Below, piece by piece: positions 43,269 through 51,700 of a stretch of DNA of 55,372 nt. Location of the stretch: assembly GCA_049306275.1 (NCBI GenBank), contig JBAQQB010000017.1, forward strand, positions 1 through 55,372, given 5' to 3'. Under the pieces are notes generated by a model. It saw nothing but the letters and a program-made list of their open reading frames with translations, had not been told where the DNA came from and did not search any database. The DNA is from JADJTT01 sp049306275. GTDB lineage: Bacteria; Bacteroidota; Bacteroidia; Chitinophagales; Saprospiraceae. How positions within the stretch are numbered: the stretch's first letter is position 1; the number at the start of each line of letters is the position of its first letter. A program made the position numbers and the translations under genes.

Positions 43269-45599
43269 ATGAGAAACGCGTGCCTTTTCTGGATCTGCCT
43301 GCTGCTGCCCGGCTTTCTGCCGCTGCAAGCCCGGCACTACCCAGCGGGCGGCCTGGGGACGGTTTCCATCAGCGGGACCATCACCCGGCCCGACGGCGAA
43401 CCGGTTCAAGGCGTCAGAGTAATGCTGGAAGGAGATGAACAGTCTGAGACGCAAACCAACGCCGACGGGCAATACACCTTTCTTGCCACGGCAGGCGGCG
43501 CCTACCGGATCAGGCCCTGTGCGGGAGAAGGCTTGCTCACCGGAGTAACGACCCTTGACCTGGTGCTGGTCCGCCAGCATATCCTCGGCATACAACCGCT
43601 TCCGGATCCCTACGCGATGATCCGGGCCGACATCAACAACGACGGCGGCATTGACCTGATTGACCTGGCCGATCTTCGCAACCTGATCATGGGGAGCAGC
43701 CAGGTTTTCCCCCGCAATACCCCCTGGCGCTTCATTCCCACGGCTTATTCCTTCCCGGATCCGGAAAATCCTTTCGACCCCGCTTTCCCGGAATCCCTGA
43801 CTTTTCAGGCAGATACAGATATAATCGGCGCTGATTTTTACATTTTAAAAACCGGCGATATCCAGGAAGACGCATTGCCTCCCCCCGGCGGTGAATGCGG
43901 TCCCGCCTGGGCTGTCCTCAGTGGCCGGGCATTTTTCGACGCCGATGAAAATTGCCTGTTCGATGCAGGAGAGCTACCGCTGGAAGGACGGATCATCCGC
44001 ATCAGCGGAAACGGCACGGACTGGATCACGCGCACCCAGGCCGGCGGGCGCTACAGGATCGCGCTACCGGAGGGTTCGTACGAAGTGAACGCCGTGGCAG
44101 GCCAGGAGGTATGGGCATCCTGCCCGGCGGAACAGGTAAGCCTGGAAGCAGGCGCAGCGGCAACCCAGGACGCCGGACTTATTGCCGCGATCCTCTGTCC
44201 CTGGCTCCGTGTGGAGCTTTCCGCAGCGGTGCTGGAACCCTGCCAGCCGGCAACATACCATATCGAGTACGAAAACATCGGTACCACGCAGGCAGTATCC
44301 GCTCAGATCGAGCTGGCTCTCGATCCCTGGATGGCATTTGAGACCGCAGATATTCCCTGGGAGAGCCCCGACGGCACACATTACTTCTTCAACCTCGGCG
44401 ATCTGGATACCGGCGTCTCCGGCCGATTCTCCGTCAGGGTTTTCCTGAGCTGCGACGCGCTGCCTGGGCAGGCGCACCGGCTGGAGGCGCGCATAGAGCC
44501 CGATTACCTGTCCTGCCTGCCCTCCAACCCTGCCTGGGACGGTTCCTCCCTGCGGCTGGAAGGACGGTGCGAGCAGGACAGCCTGCGTTTCGAACTGATC
44601 AACGACGGCGCCGGCATGCAGGAGTCGATGCAATTTATTGTTATAGAAGACGATATGATCATGCGGCAGGAACCTTTTCAGCTGGGTCCTGGCGAAAACC
44701 TTCCGCTCGTCTGGGAAGGCACAGGGGCCACCTACCGGGTGGAATTTGCCCAAAGTACGGGGCATCCCGGCCTGGGACACCCCAGCCTGGCGGTGGAAGC
44801 CTGCGGAACCGGCGGAAATGGGAACTTCAGCACAGGCTTTACGACAGTTTTCGCTGAAGACGAAGCCGACGACTTTGTCTCCGTCTCAGCGCTGGAGAGC
44901 CTGGATGCCGTCAACCCATTTTACAAAGACGGGTACCCGAAAGGATACAGGTTCAAGCGCCTGATAGAGGCAGGCGATTTTCTGGACTACCAGATCCGCT
45001 TCCAAAACACCGGCACAGATACCTTGCCGCGGATCGCGGTTATCGATTCCCTTTCCGCCCACCTGGACTGGACCACTTTTGCACCTGGTCCATGCAGCTC
45101 CCCTTGCAACGTGAAGCTGATTCCCGGCACAGGCGCCGTTTTTCTGATGGACCAGGCCAGCCTGGCTCCTGGCGATGGGGGATTCATCCATTTCCGGATC
45201 CGCACGCGCGAGGACCTGCCCAATGGAACGCTTATCCGCAATCCCGCGGAAATTTACCTGGACCAGCAGCCCGCTGCCACCGTCATCACCTCCTACCATA
45301 CCATCGGCAGCGGATTTGTGGAGAGCATCCCGCTGCAAGCGGCAAGCGCTCCCTTGCCATCTCCCTGGCGGCTTTTTCCCAACCCTGCCGGCGCATACAG
45401 CCTGCTGCTGGGGCCTCAGCCGGAAGGAGGCGCTTTCGCCCTGGAGATCAGGGATGCGATGGGCCGGTTGCTGCGCACGGAACGGTTCGTGGGGCCGCAT
45501 TTCAGGATCGAACGGAAGGATTTGCCAGCCGGCCTCTACACCGTATTTGTGACGCCGGAAAAGGGGCATTCAGCCTCATTGCGATTGATTTTCTTTTAA
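43269..45599 (+). CDS. T9SS surface protein with dockerin-like repeats and DUF11-type domains
   Basis: A 776-residue protein. A signal peptide (MRNACLFWICLLLPGFLPL) leads to a carboxypeptidase-regulatory-like domain (about 30-95). A dockerin-like pair follows: GVTTLDLVLVRQHILG (about 91-107, calcium loop degenerate) and ADINNDGGIDLIDLADLRNL (about 120-139, loop intact). A second CNA-B/SdrD-like domain (about 215-290) is followed by DUF11/DUF7619-type beta domains (about 300-690, including YQIRFQNTGTDTLPR). The T9SS sorting domain (about 695-776, RLFPNPAGAYSL) ends it. The ATG at 43269 is chosen for the signal peptide. The next dockerin-like gene follows after 15 bp, so the two form an operon. 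Assembly through dockerin binding is inference. Confidence 0.85.
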   Translation: MRNACLFWICLLLPGFLPLQARHYPAGGLGTVSISGTITRPDGEPVQGVRVMLEGDEQSETQTNADGQYTFLATAGGAYRIRPCAGEGLLTGVTTLDLVLVRQHILGIQPLPDPYAMIRADINNDGGIDLIDLADLRNLIMGSSQVFPRNTPWRFIPTAYSFPDPENPFDPAFPESLTFQADTDIIGADFYILKTGDIQEDALPPPGGECGPAWAVLSGRAFFDADENCLFDAGELPLEGRIIRISGNGTDWITRTQAGGRYRIALPEGSYEVNAVAGQEVWASCPAEQVSLEAGAAATQDAGLIAAILCPWLRVELSAAVLEPCQPATYHIEYENIGTTQAVSAQIELALDPWMAFETADIPWESPDGTHYFFNLGDLDTGVSGRFSVRVFLSCDALPGQAHRLEARIEPDYLSCLPSNPAWDGSSLRLEGRCEQDSLRFELINDGAGMQESMQFIVIEDDMIMRQEPFQLGPGENLPLVWEGTGATYRVEFAQSTGHPGLGHPSLAVEACGTGGNGNFSTGFTTVFAEDEADDFVSVSALESLDAVNPFYKDGYPKGYRFKRLIEAGDFLDYQIRFQNTGTDTLPRIAVIDSLSAHLDWTTFAPGPCSSPCNVKLIPGTGAVFLMDQASLAPGDGGFIHFRIRTREDLPNGTLIRNPAEIYLDQQPAATVITSYHTIGSGFVESIPLQAASAPLPSPWRLFPNPAGAYSLLLGPQPEGGAFALEIRDAMGRLLRTERFVGPHFRIERKDLPAGLYTVFVTPEKGHSASLRLIFF

Positions 45600-45614
45600 C
45601 CACAATGATAAATC

Positions 45615-46841
45615 ATGGAAAAGAAGTACCTGTTTTTTATCCCATTCCTCCTTGCTGTCACAGCGTTGACCGCCCAAAACGAGTACGACCTGTCAGGTCT
45701 TGTCCACAGGGATGACACCCTGGGGATTGAAGGAGTGGAAGTCCTTTGTCCCAACTGCGTACCAGGCAGTGTATTGACCGGTCCGGACGGTGGCTACACC
45801 TTCGAGGGCCTCAGCGCTGGCGCCTCTTATACCCTTACCCCAAAAAAGACGGATGGTGTCAGCGAGGGCGTAACCGTTTTAGACATGATCCGGATCAGGG
45901 AATACATTATTTTGGGTGAACCAATGGCCAACCCTACCAGGCTATTGGCGGCCGATGTGAATGGAAGCGGCGGAATTACCACCTTTGACCTGGTGCTAAT
46001 CCACCGGGTGATCATAGGCGTCAGCGACCAGTTTCCGCTTGACTCCTGGATTTTTCTGCCCGGCAGCCGCACTTTCGACGACGAGCCTGTGAACCAGGAA
46101 GATGCCTGGTTTATGGGGGTCAAAATGGGCGATGTGATTCGGGAAGACGAGGTTCCACCTGCAAGCGTCCATCCTGTTTTTTCGATACCTCCGGTTCTGG
46201 CCAACGCAGTCGGGCCAGTGGTAGCCGGCATGTCGGTGTCCGGTTTTTCAGAAATTGAAGGCTTTCAGATGAGCCTTAGCTGGGACCCCGATGTTCTGGC
46301 CTTCAACGGGGTAAGTTCCGATATCCTTCCAGGTTTTGACGATTTCAATTTCAACCTGGAGTCGCCCGGCAAGTTAAACCTGATGTATTTCAACGCACTA
46401 GGTCAACTAACGCTCCCAGACGGCCAGGAAATACTGTCTTTTGATTTTACCGTGCTCAATCCCTCCGGCCCGGTAGCCATAAAAACCGCCTCATCGGGCA
46501 TTCCCTTTCAGGTGGTGGCCCAGCAATCCAGGCTGGTGCAAGACCCGGTTATTTCATCCTCGCATGAAGTGATTTCCCCATCTGCTTTCCGGGTCAGTGC
46601 AGCCCCTAATCCTGCCATGTCCGGACAATGCGCACAGCTTGTGGTAGAAAGCGACCGGACACTGGAGCTTTATGGGCAGCTGACGTCTGTTCTGGGACAA
46701 GAAATCAGCACAAAAACCTGGAATATCACGGACGGAAGCTCTAATCTGCAAATTGAGCTTCCGAAGCACCAGGGGGTATATTTCCTGAGGCTGTGGGCCA
46801 GGGGAGCAGGTATACAGGTAATCCGGTGGGTGGTGGAATAG
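45615..46841 (+). CDS. T9SS surface protein with dockerin-like and cohesin-like modules
   Basis: A 408-residue protein. A signal peptide (MEKKYLFFIPFLLAVTALTAQ) precedes a carboxypeptidase-regulatory-like domain (about 25-80). A dockerin-like pair follows, GVTVLDMIRIREYIILG (about 85-101) and ADVNGSGGITTFDLVLIHRV (about 113-132). A cohesin-like beta-sandwich (about 185-310) contains GFQMSLSWDPDVLAFNGV and ILSFDFTVLNPSG. A short T9SS-type C-terminal domain ends it (about 325-408). It is the second gene of a two-gene surface-protein operon. Its cohesin-like module could in principle bind the dockerin-like module of the upstream protein, which is inference. The inverted AGTTTTC array at 46846-46920 follows. 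Confidence 0.84.
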   Translation: MEKKYLFFIPFLLAVTALTAQNEYDLSGLVHRDDTLGIEGVEVLCPNCVPGSVLTGPDGGYTFEGLSAGASYTLTPKKTDGVSEGVTVLDMIRIREYIILGEPMANPTRLLAADVNGSGGITTFDLVLIHRVIIGVSDQFPLDSWIFLPGSRTFDDEPVNQEDAWFMGVKMGDVIREDEVPPASVHPVFSIPPVLANAVGPVVAGMSVSGFSEIEGFQMSLSWDPDVLAFNGVSSDILPGFDDFNFNLESPGKLNLMYFNALGQLTLPDGQEILSFDFTVLNPSGPVAIKTASSGIPFQVVAQQSRLVQDPVISSSHEVISPSAFRVSAAPNPAMSGQCAQLVVESDRTLELYGQLTSVLGQEISTKTWNITDGSSNLQIELPKHQGVYFLRLWARGAGIQVIRWVVE

Positions 46842-46845
46842 AGTT

Positions 46846-46920
46846 AGTTTTCAGTTTTCAATGTTCAGTTTTCAGTTGATGACTAACTAAAAACTTAACA
46901 TTGAAAACTGAAAACTAACT
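46846..46920. repeat. Inverted AGTTTTC heptamer array, second intergenic copy
   Basis: The left arm is AGTTTTC, AGTTTTC, AATGTTC, AGTTTTC, AGTT (46846-46877). The right arm is its near-perfect inverse complement (46883-46920) and overlaps the mutS stop codon. It lies between convergent genes, as at 41588-41667. Confidence 0.85.
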
Positions 46921-49587
46921 TTTCTCCTCAATCCACTTCTTCCACTCCTGCAACTTGATCAAACAATCAATCGGCGTCATACCGTTGAGGTCGAGGGAGA
47001 GCAGGGCTTCGCGGAGTTTGCCGGCCAGGGGGTCGGCGGTTTCGAAGATGCTGAGCTGGAGGGTGCGGGAAAGCTGGTCTGTTCTAGGCTTTCGGGCTTT
47101 GACGACGCCCTTTTCCTCCATTTTTTCTTCGTCTCCCAGGTGTTTTTGTTCCAGTTGTTCCAGAATGTCGTTGGCGCGCTCGACGATGGTTTTGGGCATG
47201 CCGGCCATGCGGGCTACGTGGATGCCGAAGCTGTGCTGGCTGCCGCCGGGTGTGAGCTTGCGCAGGAAGAGCACCTTGTTTTCCACCTCCTTGGTCGAGA
47301 CGTGGAAGTTTTTGATGCGCGGAAACTGGTGCGTCAGGTCGTTGAGCTCGTGGTAGTGGGTGGCGAAGAGGGTCTTGGGCCGCGCCCAGCCGTTGTCGTG
47401 CAGGAATTCGGCGATCGACCAGGCGATGGAGATGCCGTCGTATGTACTGGTGCCGCGTCCGATCTCGTCGAGCAGGATGAGGCTGCGGTCGGAGATGTTG
47501 TTCATGATGGTGGCCGTCTCGTTCATCTCCACCATGAAGGTCGACTCGCCGGAGGAGATGTTGTCGGAGGCGCCTACGCGGGTGAAGACCTTGTCGACCC
47601 AACCGATGCGGGCGGCGGTAGCGGGCACGAAAGATCCCATTTGCGCCATTATGCAGATCAGGGCGGTCTGCCGCAGCAGGGCCGACTTACCCGACATGTT
47701 GGGGCCGGTGATCATGAGGAGCTGCTGCTCTTCGCTGTCGAGGAAGACATCGTTGGGGATGTAATCCTCCCCCAGTTCCAGCCGCTGCTCGATCACAGGG
47801 TGCCGGCCGCCCTTGATGTCGATGGTCAGGCCTTCGTCGATGATGGGGCGGACGTAGCGGTATTTGCGCGCTACCTTGGCGAACGACATCAGGCAGTCGA
47901 GCCTCGCCACCCAGCTGGCGTTGTGCTGTATGGGCTGGATATAGTCGACCAGGGAGCGGACGAGCTCTTCGAAAAGGCGTTGTTCCAGTTCCAGGATGCG
48001 CTCTTCGGCGCCTAGTATCTTGTTTTCCAGGGTTTTAAGATCGTCCGTGATATAGCGTTCCGCGTTGGTCAGGGTTTGTTTGCGGGTCCACTCGGGCGGG
48101 ATGAGGTTTTTGTCCTTGTATTTGTTGGTGACCTCCAGGAAGTAACCAAAGACGGTATTGTAGCCGATCTTGAGGTTGTCGATGCCGGTGCGTTTGGCTT
48201 CCTTGACCTGGATTTCGAGCAGCAATTCCTTACTGTTGGCGATCACGTGGCGCAGGTCGTCGAGTTCGGCGTGGAAGCCTTTGGCGAAGACGCCGCCTTT
48301 TGCGAGGTTGACGGGCGGATCATCCACCAATTGTTCGCGGATGATCTTTTGCAGACCGGTGCAGGGATTGAGGCCATCGGCCATTTTCTGCAGGTAGGGC
48401 AAGCCGGTTGCCGCCAGCATTTGCTTCAGGGGCGCCACTGCCTCAAGCGCTTTTCGGAGCTGGACCACCTCGCGTGGATTGACCTTTGCCAGCGGCACTT
48501 TGGAGATGAGGCGTTCCAGGTCGCCCATGGGGCGGATATGTCCTTCAGCTTCGGCGATCAAATGCTCTTTTTTCAGCAAATAGTCCACCACTTCCAGTCT
48601 GGCTTCGATGTCGGGGATAGAGGTGAGGGGCAGCACGACCCATTTTTTCAGCAGGCGGGCGCCCATGGGAGAGATCGTGTGGTCGAGGACCTGAATGAGC
48701 GGCATGCCCGACTCAAACTGCGGGTAGAGCAATTCGAGGTTGCGGATGGTGAAACGGTCGAGCCAGACGTATTTATCAGCCTGAATGCGGGAAAGCGTGT
48801 TGACGTGCTGGAGGTTTTTGTTCTCCGTGGTAGCCAGGTAGTGCAGGGCGGCGCCGGCCGCGATCTGCGCCCATTCCATTTCCTCCACGCCAAAGCCTTT
48901 GAGCGAGGCGACGTCGAAGTGGGAGATCAGTTTTTCCCTGCCGAAGTCGAGGGTAAACACCCAGTCTTCCAGCGGGAAGGAATAATATTTGTCGCCAAAG
49001 CGTTGTTCAAATGTCTTCTGTTTGGATTTGGCGAATAAAAGCTCGGCAGGTTGAAAGCTTTGGAGAAGTTTTTCAATGGTCGTCCAGTCGCCTTCGCTGA
49101 CCAAAAATTCGCCAGTAGAAATATCGAGGAAGGAAATGCCCAGGACATCGCCTTTTCCTGTGGCAATGGAAGCCAGGTAGTTGTTCTTTTTAACGTCGAG
49201 CAACTGCTCGTCGACGGCCACGCCGGGGGTTACGATCTCGGTGACGCCACGTTTGACGATTTTTTTCTGTGGGCTGGGTTTTTCCAGCTGGTCGCAGATG
49301 GCCACCCTGAAGCCCGCTCTGACCAGTCGCGGGAGGTACATATCGAGCGAATGGTGCGGAAAGCCCGCCAGCTCGACCTTGCTGCCCCCGTTGTTGCGAT
49401 TGGTCAGGATGATACCCAGCACCTGGGAGGTCTTGACGGCATCCTGTCCGAATGTTTCATAAAAATCGCCCACCCGGAACAGCAGGATAGCATCCGGGTA
49501 TTTGGCCTTGACCTTGAGGTACTGCTGCATCAAGGGGGTGGTGGTGGGATCTTCAGGCTCGGCGGTATGTTGCTTTTTACTGGACAA
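46915..49587 (-). CDS. mutS: DNA mismatch repair protein MutS
   Basis: About 890 residues. The mismatch-recognition motif GDFYETF lies near the N-terminus, followed by connector, lever, clamp and ATPase domains. The ATPase has GPNMSGKSALLRQ (Walker A), STFMVEMNETA, LILLDEIGRGTSTYDG (Walker B) and FATHYHEL. It recognises mismatches and recruits MutL. The frame is open to a TTG at 49641, but that codon lies inside a TATATTTG -7 element (49639-49646) and would translate the GGGTTGTT repeat. The TTG at 49587 (then SSKKQHTAEPED) is preferred; the ATG at 49530 is the next alternative. It is convergent with the T9SS operon and divergent from the ribF fusion. Confidence 0.95.
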   Translation of the reverse strand: MSSKKQHTAEPEDPTTTPLMQQYLKVKAKYPDAILLFRVGDFYETFGQDAVKTSQVLGIILTNRNNGGSKVELAGFPHHSLDMYLPRLVRAGFRVAICDQLEKPSPQKKIVKRGVTEIVTPGVAVDEQLLDVKKNNYLASIATGKGDVLGISFLDISTGEFLVSEGDWTTIEKLLQSFQPAELLFAKSKQKTFEQRFGDKYYSFPLEDWVFTLDFGREKLISHFDVASLKGFGVEEMEWAQIAAGAALHYLATTENKNLQHVNTLSRIQADKYVWLDRFTIRNLELLYPQFESGMPLIQVLDHTISPMGARLLKKWVVLPLTSIPDIEARLEVVDYLLKKEHLIAEAEGHIRPMGDLERLISKVPLAKVNPREVVQLRKALEAVAPLKQMLAATGLPYLQKMADGLNPCTGLQKIIREQLVDDPPVNLAKGGVFAKGFHAELDDLRHVIANSKELLLEIQVKEAKRTGIDNLKIGYNTVFGYFLEVTNKYKDKNLIPPEWTRKQTLTNAERYITDDLKTLENKILGAEERILELEQRLFEELVRSLVDYIQPIQHNASWVARLDCLMSFAKVARKYRYVRPIIDEGLTIDIKGGRHPVIEQRLELGEDYIPNDVFLDSEEQQLLMITGPNMSGKSALLRQTALICIMAQMGSFVPATAARIGWVDKVFTRVGASDNISSGESTFMVEMNETATIMNNISDRSLILLDEIGRGTSTYDGISIAWSIAEFLHDNGWARPKTLFATHYHELNDLTHQFPRIKNFHVSTKEVENKVLFLRKLTPGGSQHSFGIHVARMAGMPKTIVERANDILEQLEQKHLGDEEKMEEKGVVKARKPRTDQLSRTLQLSIFETADPLAGKLREALLSLDLNGMTPIDCLIKLQEWKKWIEEKS

Positions 49588-49594
49588 GGTACTT

Positions 49595-49635
49595 GGGTTG
49601 TTGGGTTGTTGGGTTGTTGGGATGGGTTTTGGGAA
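49595..49635. repeat. GGGTTGTT octamer array in the mutS leader
   Basis: Three perfect octamers (49595-49618), then GGGATGGGTTTTGGGAAAAG. The tail TTTTGGGAAAAG is shared with the array inside the GT39 gene, so the two are copies of one longer element. Confidence 0.8.
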
Positions 49636-49638
49636 AAG

Positions 49639-49646
49639 CAAATATA
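49639..49646 (-). promoter_or_regulatory. -7 element of mutS
   Basis: TATATTTG on the minus strand followed by C. Transcription would start near 49632, so the GGGTTGTT octamer array forms the mutS leader. This excludes the TTG at 49641 as the start codon. Confidence 0.5.
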
Positions 49647-49665
49647 ATCAATCGCTGCATTTTTC

Positions 49666-49673
49666 TAGATTTG
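49666..49673 (+). promoter_or_regulatory. -7 element of the ribF fusion operon
   Basis: TAGATTTG followed by CACC matches TAnnTTTGC and ends 7 bp before the ATG at 49681. This predicts a leaderless or nearly leaderless mRNA. No clear -33 element is visible. Confidence 0.5.
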
Positions 49674-49680
49674 CACCGTT

Positions 49681-51690
49681 ATGCAAGTACACCACGACCT
49701 GAATGATTTGCCTGCCTTTCGCCACGCGGTGGTCACCATCGGATCTTTCGACGGGGTCCACGCGGGGCATCAACGGATTATCGAGCAAGTGATGGCGCTG
49801 GCTTCGGAATACGGGGGCGAGAGCGTGGTGGTGACCTTTCACCCACATCCCCGGCAGGTTATTTACCCCAAAGATTCGGGCATCCAGCTGCTGACAACGC
49901 TGGAAGAAAAGATCGCCCTGCTCGGCCGTCTGGGCGTCGACCATCTGGTGGTAGTGCCCTTCACCGTCGAATTTTCGCAGCTCAACGCCGACGAATACGT
50001 CGAAAAATTTCTCTACGGCCGCTTTCGCCCGCGTTGTGTGGTGATCGGCTACGACCACCGATTCGGGTTGAACAGGCAGGGCGACATCAACTACCTGCGC
50101 TGGTACAGCGCAAGGCTGGGGTTTGAAGTCAGGGAGATCGAAAAACAGGAAATCGACAACCTGGCGGTCAGTTCCACCAAGATACGAAATGCCCTGATTG
50201 CAGGGGATGTAGCGCTCGCCGCCCGTTTCCTCAACCATTTCTACCCCCTCACCGGCACGGTGGTGGCAGGCAACCGGATCGGCTCTGACCTGGGCTTTCC
50301 GACTGCCAACCTCGACCTGGGCAACCCCGACAAGCTCATCCCTCCCGATGGGGTGTATGCAGTGCGGGTTTTTCACCGGGAAAGACAATACGGGGGGATG
50401 CTGTACATCGGCCACCGCCCTACCCTGCCCGGGAAGAAAAACCGCAGCATCGAGGTCAACATTTTTCATTTCGACGAAAAGATATACGGCGATACCTTGC
50501 GGGTGGAGCTGGTGGCCCATATCCGCGGCGACCAGACATTTGAGAACCTGGAAGAGCTGAAAGCGCAACTGAGGCGCGACGAAGGCGCCAGCAGGCAAGC
50601 CCTGCAAGCGGCGCCCGAATTTGCCAGGATGACCGGCAAGCCCCTTGCCGCCATCGTTTTGCTCAACTTCAACACGCGCTCCCTGCTCGAAAAGCTGCTT
50701 CCCTCCGTGCTGGCCACGACTTATCCAAACACCACGGTCTACGTAGCCGACAACGGTTCATCCGACGGATCGCTGCAACTGGTCGCCGAACGGTTTCCCT
50801 TGGTAAAAACGATCTCCCTGCCCCAAAACTACGGCTTCGCCGAAGGCTACAATCGGGCGCTTGGGAAGGTGGAAGCCGACTATTTCGTCCTGCTCAACAC
50901 CGATGTGGAGGTCGCACCCGACTGGCTCAGCCTGCTCATCGAGGAGATGGAGCGCAACCCCAGGGTAGCAGCAGTGCAGCCCAAGTTGCTGGACTACAAC
51001 CGACGCGACCATTTCGAATACGCCGGCGCTTCCGGCGGCTGGATCGATTCGCTGGGCTACCCTTTCTGCCGGGGGCGCATTTTCGGCACGGTGGAGAAAG
51101 ACGAAGGGCAGTACGACGATTTGCATCAGGTATTTTGGGCATCCGGCGCCGCTTTTTGCATCCGCGCCCACCTGTTCCGCGAACTGGGCGGCTTCGACCC
51201 CCGCTATTTCGCCCACCTGGAAGAGATCGACCTGTGCTGGCGGCTGAACCGGGCGGGCTATGAAGTACTGGCCGTGCCACAAGCAATAGTCTACCACATG
51301 GGAGGCGGCACCCTGGCGTATATGTCGCCGAAAAAGACCTACCTCAACTTCCGCAACAGCCTCATTACCATTTTCAAAAACGAGCCTGTCGGCAAACTGC
51401 TCTGGCTCCTGCCGCTCCGCCTGGTCATGGACGGACTGGCGGGCCTGCTGTTTTTCGTGCAGGGGCAAAGGCATCACATCATCTCGATCATTCAGGCGCA
51501 TTGGGACTTTTTCCCCCATATGCGGGCTATCTGGAAAGACAGAAAGCGATATGATGCATTGATTGAAAAAGTCACGATTCAGGAGGGAGATACAGGTGCG
51601 GGCATTTTTAGAGGAAGTGTGGTATGGGAATACTTTTTGAAAGGAAGGAAAAGCTTTAGGGAACTGAAGAGTGAAAAGGTGAAAAAGTGA
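49681..51690 (+). CDS. ribF: Fusion of riboflavin kinase/FAD synthetase (RibF) with GT2 glycosyltransferase
   Basis: A 669-residue two-part protein. Residues 1-315 are complete RibF: the nucleotidyltransferase motif SFDGVHAGHQ (22-31), TFHPHPR, GYDHRFG, SSTKIR, and the kinase motif GSDLGFPTANL near 201-211. They make FMN and FAD. Residues 317-669 are a GT2 glycosyltransferase with VLLNFNTRS, ADNGSSDGSL (near 358), LLNTDVEVAPDW (DxD-like, near 404), FDPRYFAHLEEIDLCWR, and C-terminal hydrophobic segments (about 580-600). No stop codon separates them. The ATG at 50629 (preceded by AGG) begins the GT2 part and may be an internal start or a relic of a separate gene. The tail SEKVKK and the next gene's start lie in a GTGAAA array. 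Confidence 0.88.
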   Translation: MQVHHDLNDLPAFRHAVVTIGSFDGVHAGHQRIIEQVMALASEYGGESVVVTFHPHPRQVIYPKDSGIQLLTTLEEKIALLGRLGVDHLVVVPFTVEFSQLNADEYVEKFLYGRFRPRCVVIGYDHRFGLNRQGDINYLRWYSARLGFEVREIEKQEIDNLAVSSTKIRNALIAGDVALAARFLNHFYPLTGTVVAGNRIGSDLGFPTANLDLGNPDKLIPPDGVYAVRVFHRERQYGGMLYIGHRPTLPGKKNRSIEVNIFHFDEKIYGDTLRVELVAHIRGDQTFENLEELKAQLRRDEGASRQALQAAPEFARMTGKPLAAIVLLNFNTRSLLEKLLPSVLATTYPNTTVYVADNGSSDGSLQLVAERFPLVKTISLPQNYGFAEGYNRALGKVEADYFVLLNTDVEVAPDWLSLLIEEMERNPRVAAVQPKLLDYNRRDHFEYAGASGGWIDSLGYPFCRGRIFGTVEKDEGQYDDLHQVFWASGAAFCIRAHLFRELGGFDPRYFAHLEEIDLCWRLNRAGYEVLAVPQAIVYHMGGGTLAYMSPKKTYLNFRNSLITIFKNEPVGKLLWLLPLRLVMDGLAGLLFFVQGQRHHIISIIQAHWDFFPHMRAIWKDRKRYDALIEKVTIQEGDTGAGIFRGSVVWEYFLKGRKSFRELKSEKVKK

Positions 51691-51700
51691 AATGGTGAAA
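51671..51700. repeat. GTGAAA octamer-spaced array across a gene junction
   Basis: GTGAAA at 51671, 51679, 51687 and 51695 (8-bp period). It spans the stop codon of the ribF-GT2 gene and the ATG of the pseudouridine synthase gene. Confidence 0.8.

Noticed and set aside
50629..51690. Separate GT2 gene independent of ribF
   Set aside because: No stop codon separates it from ribF; kept as a fusion, with the internal start noted as possible.
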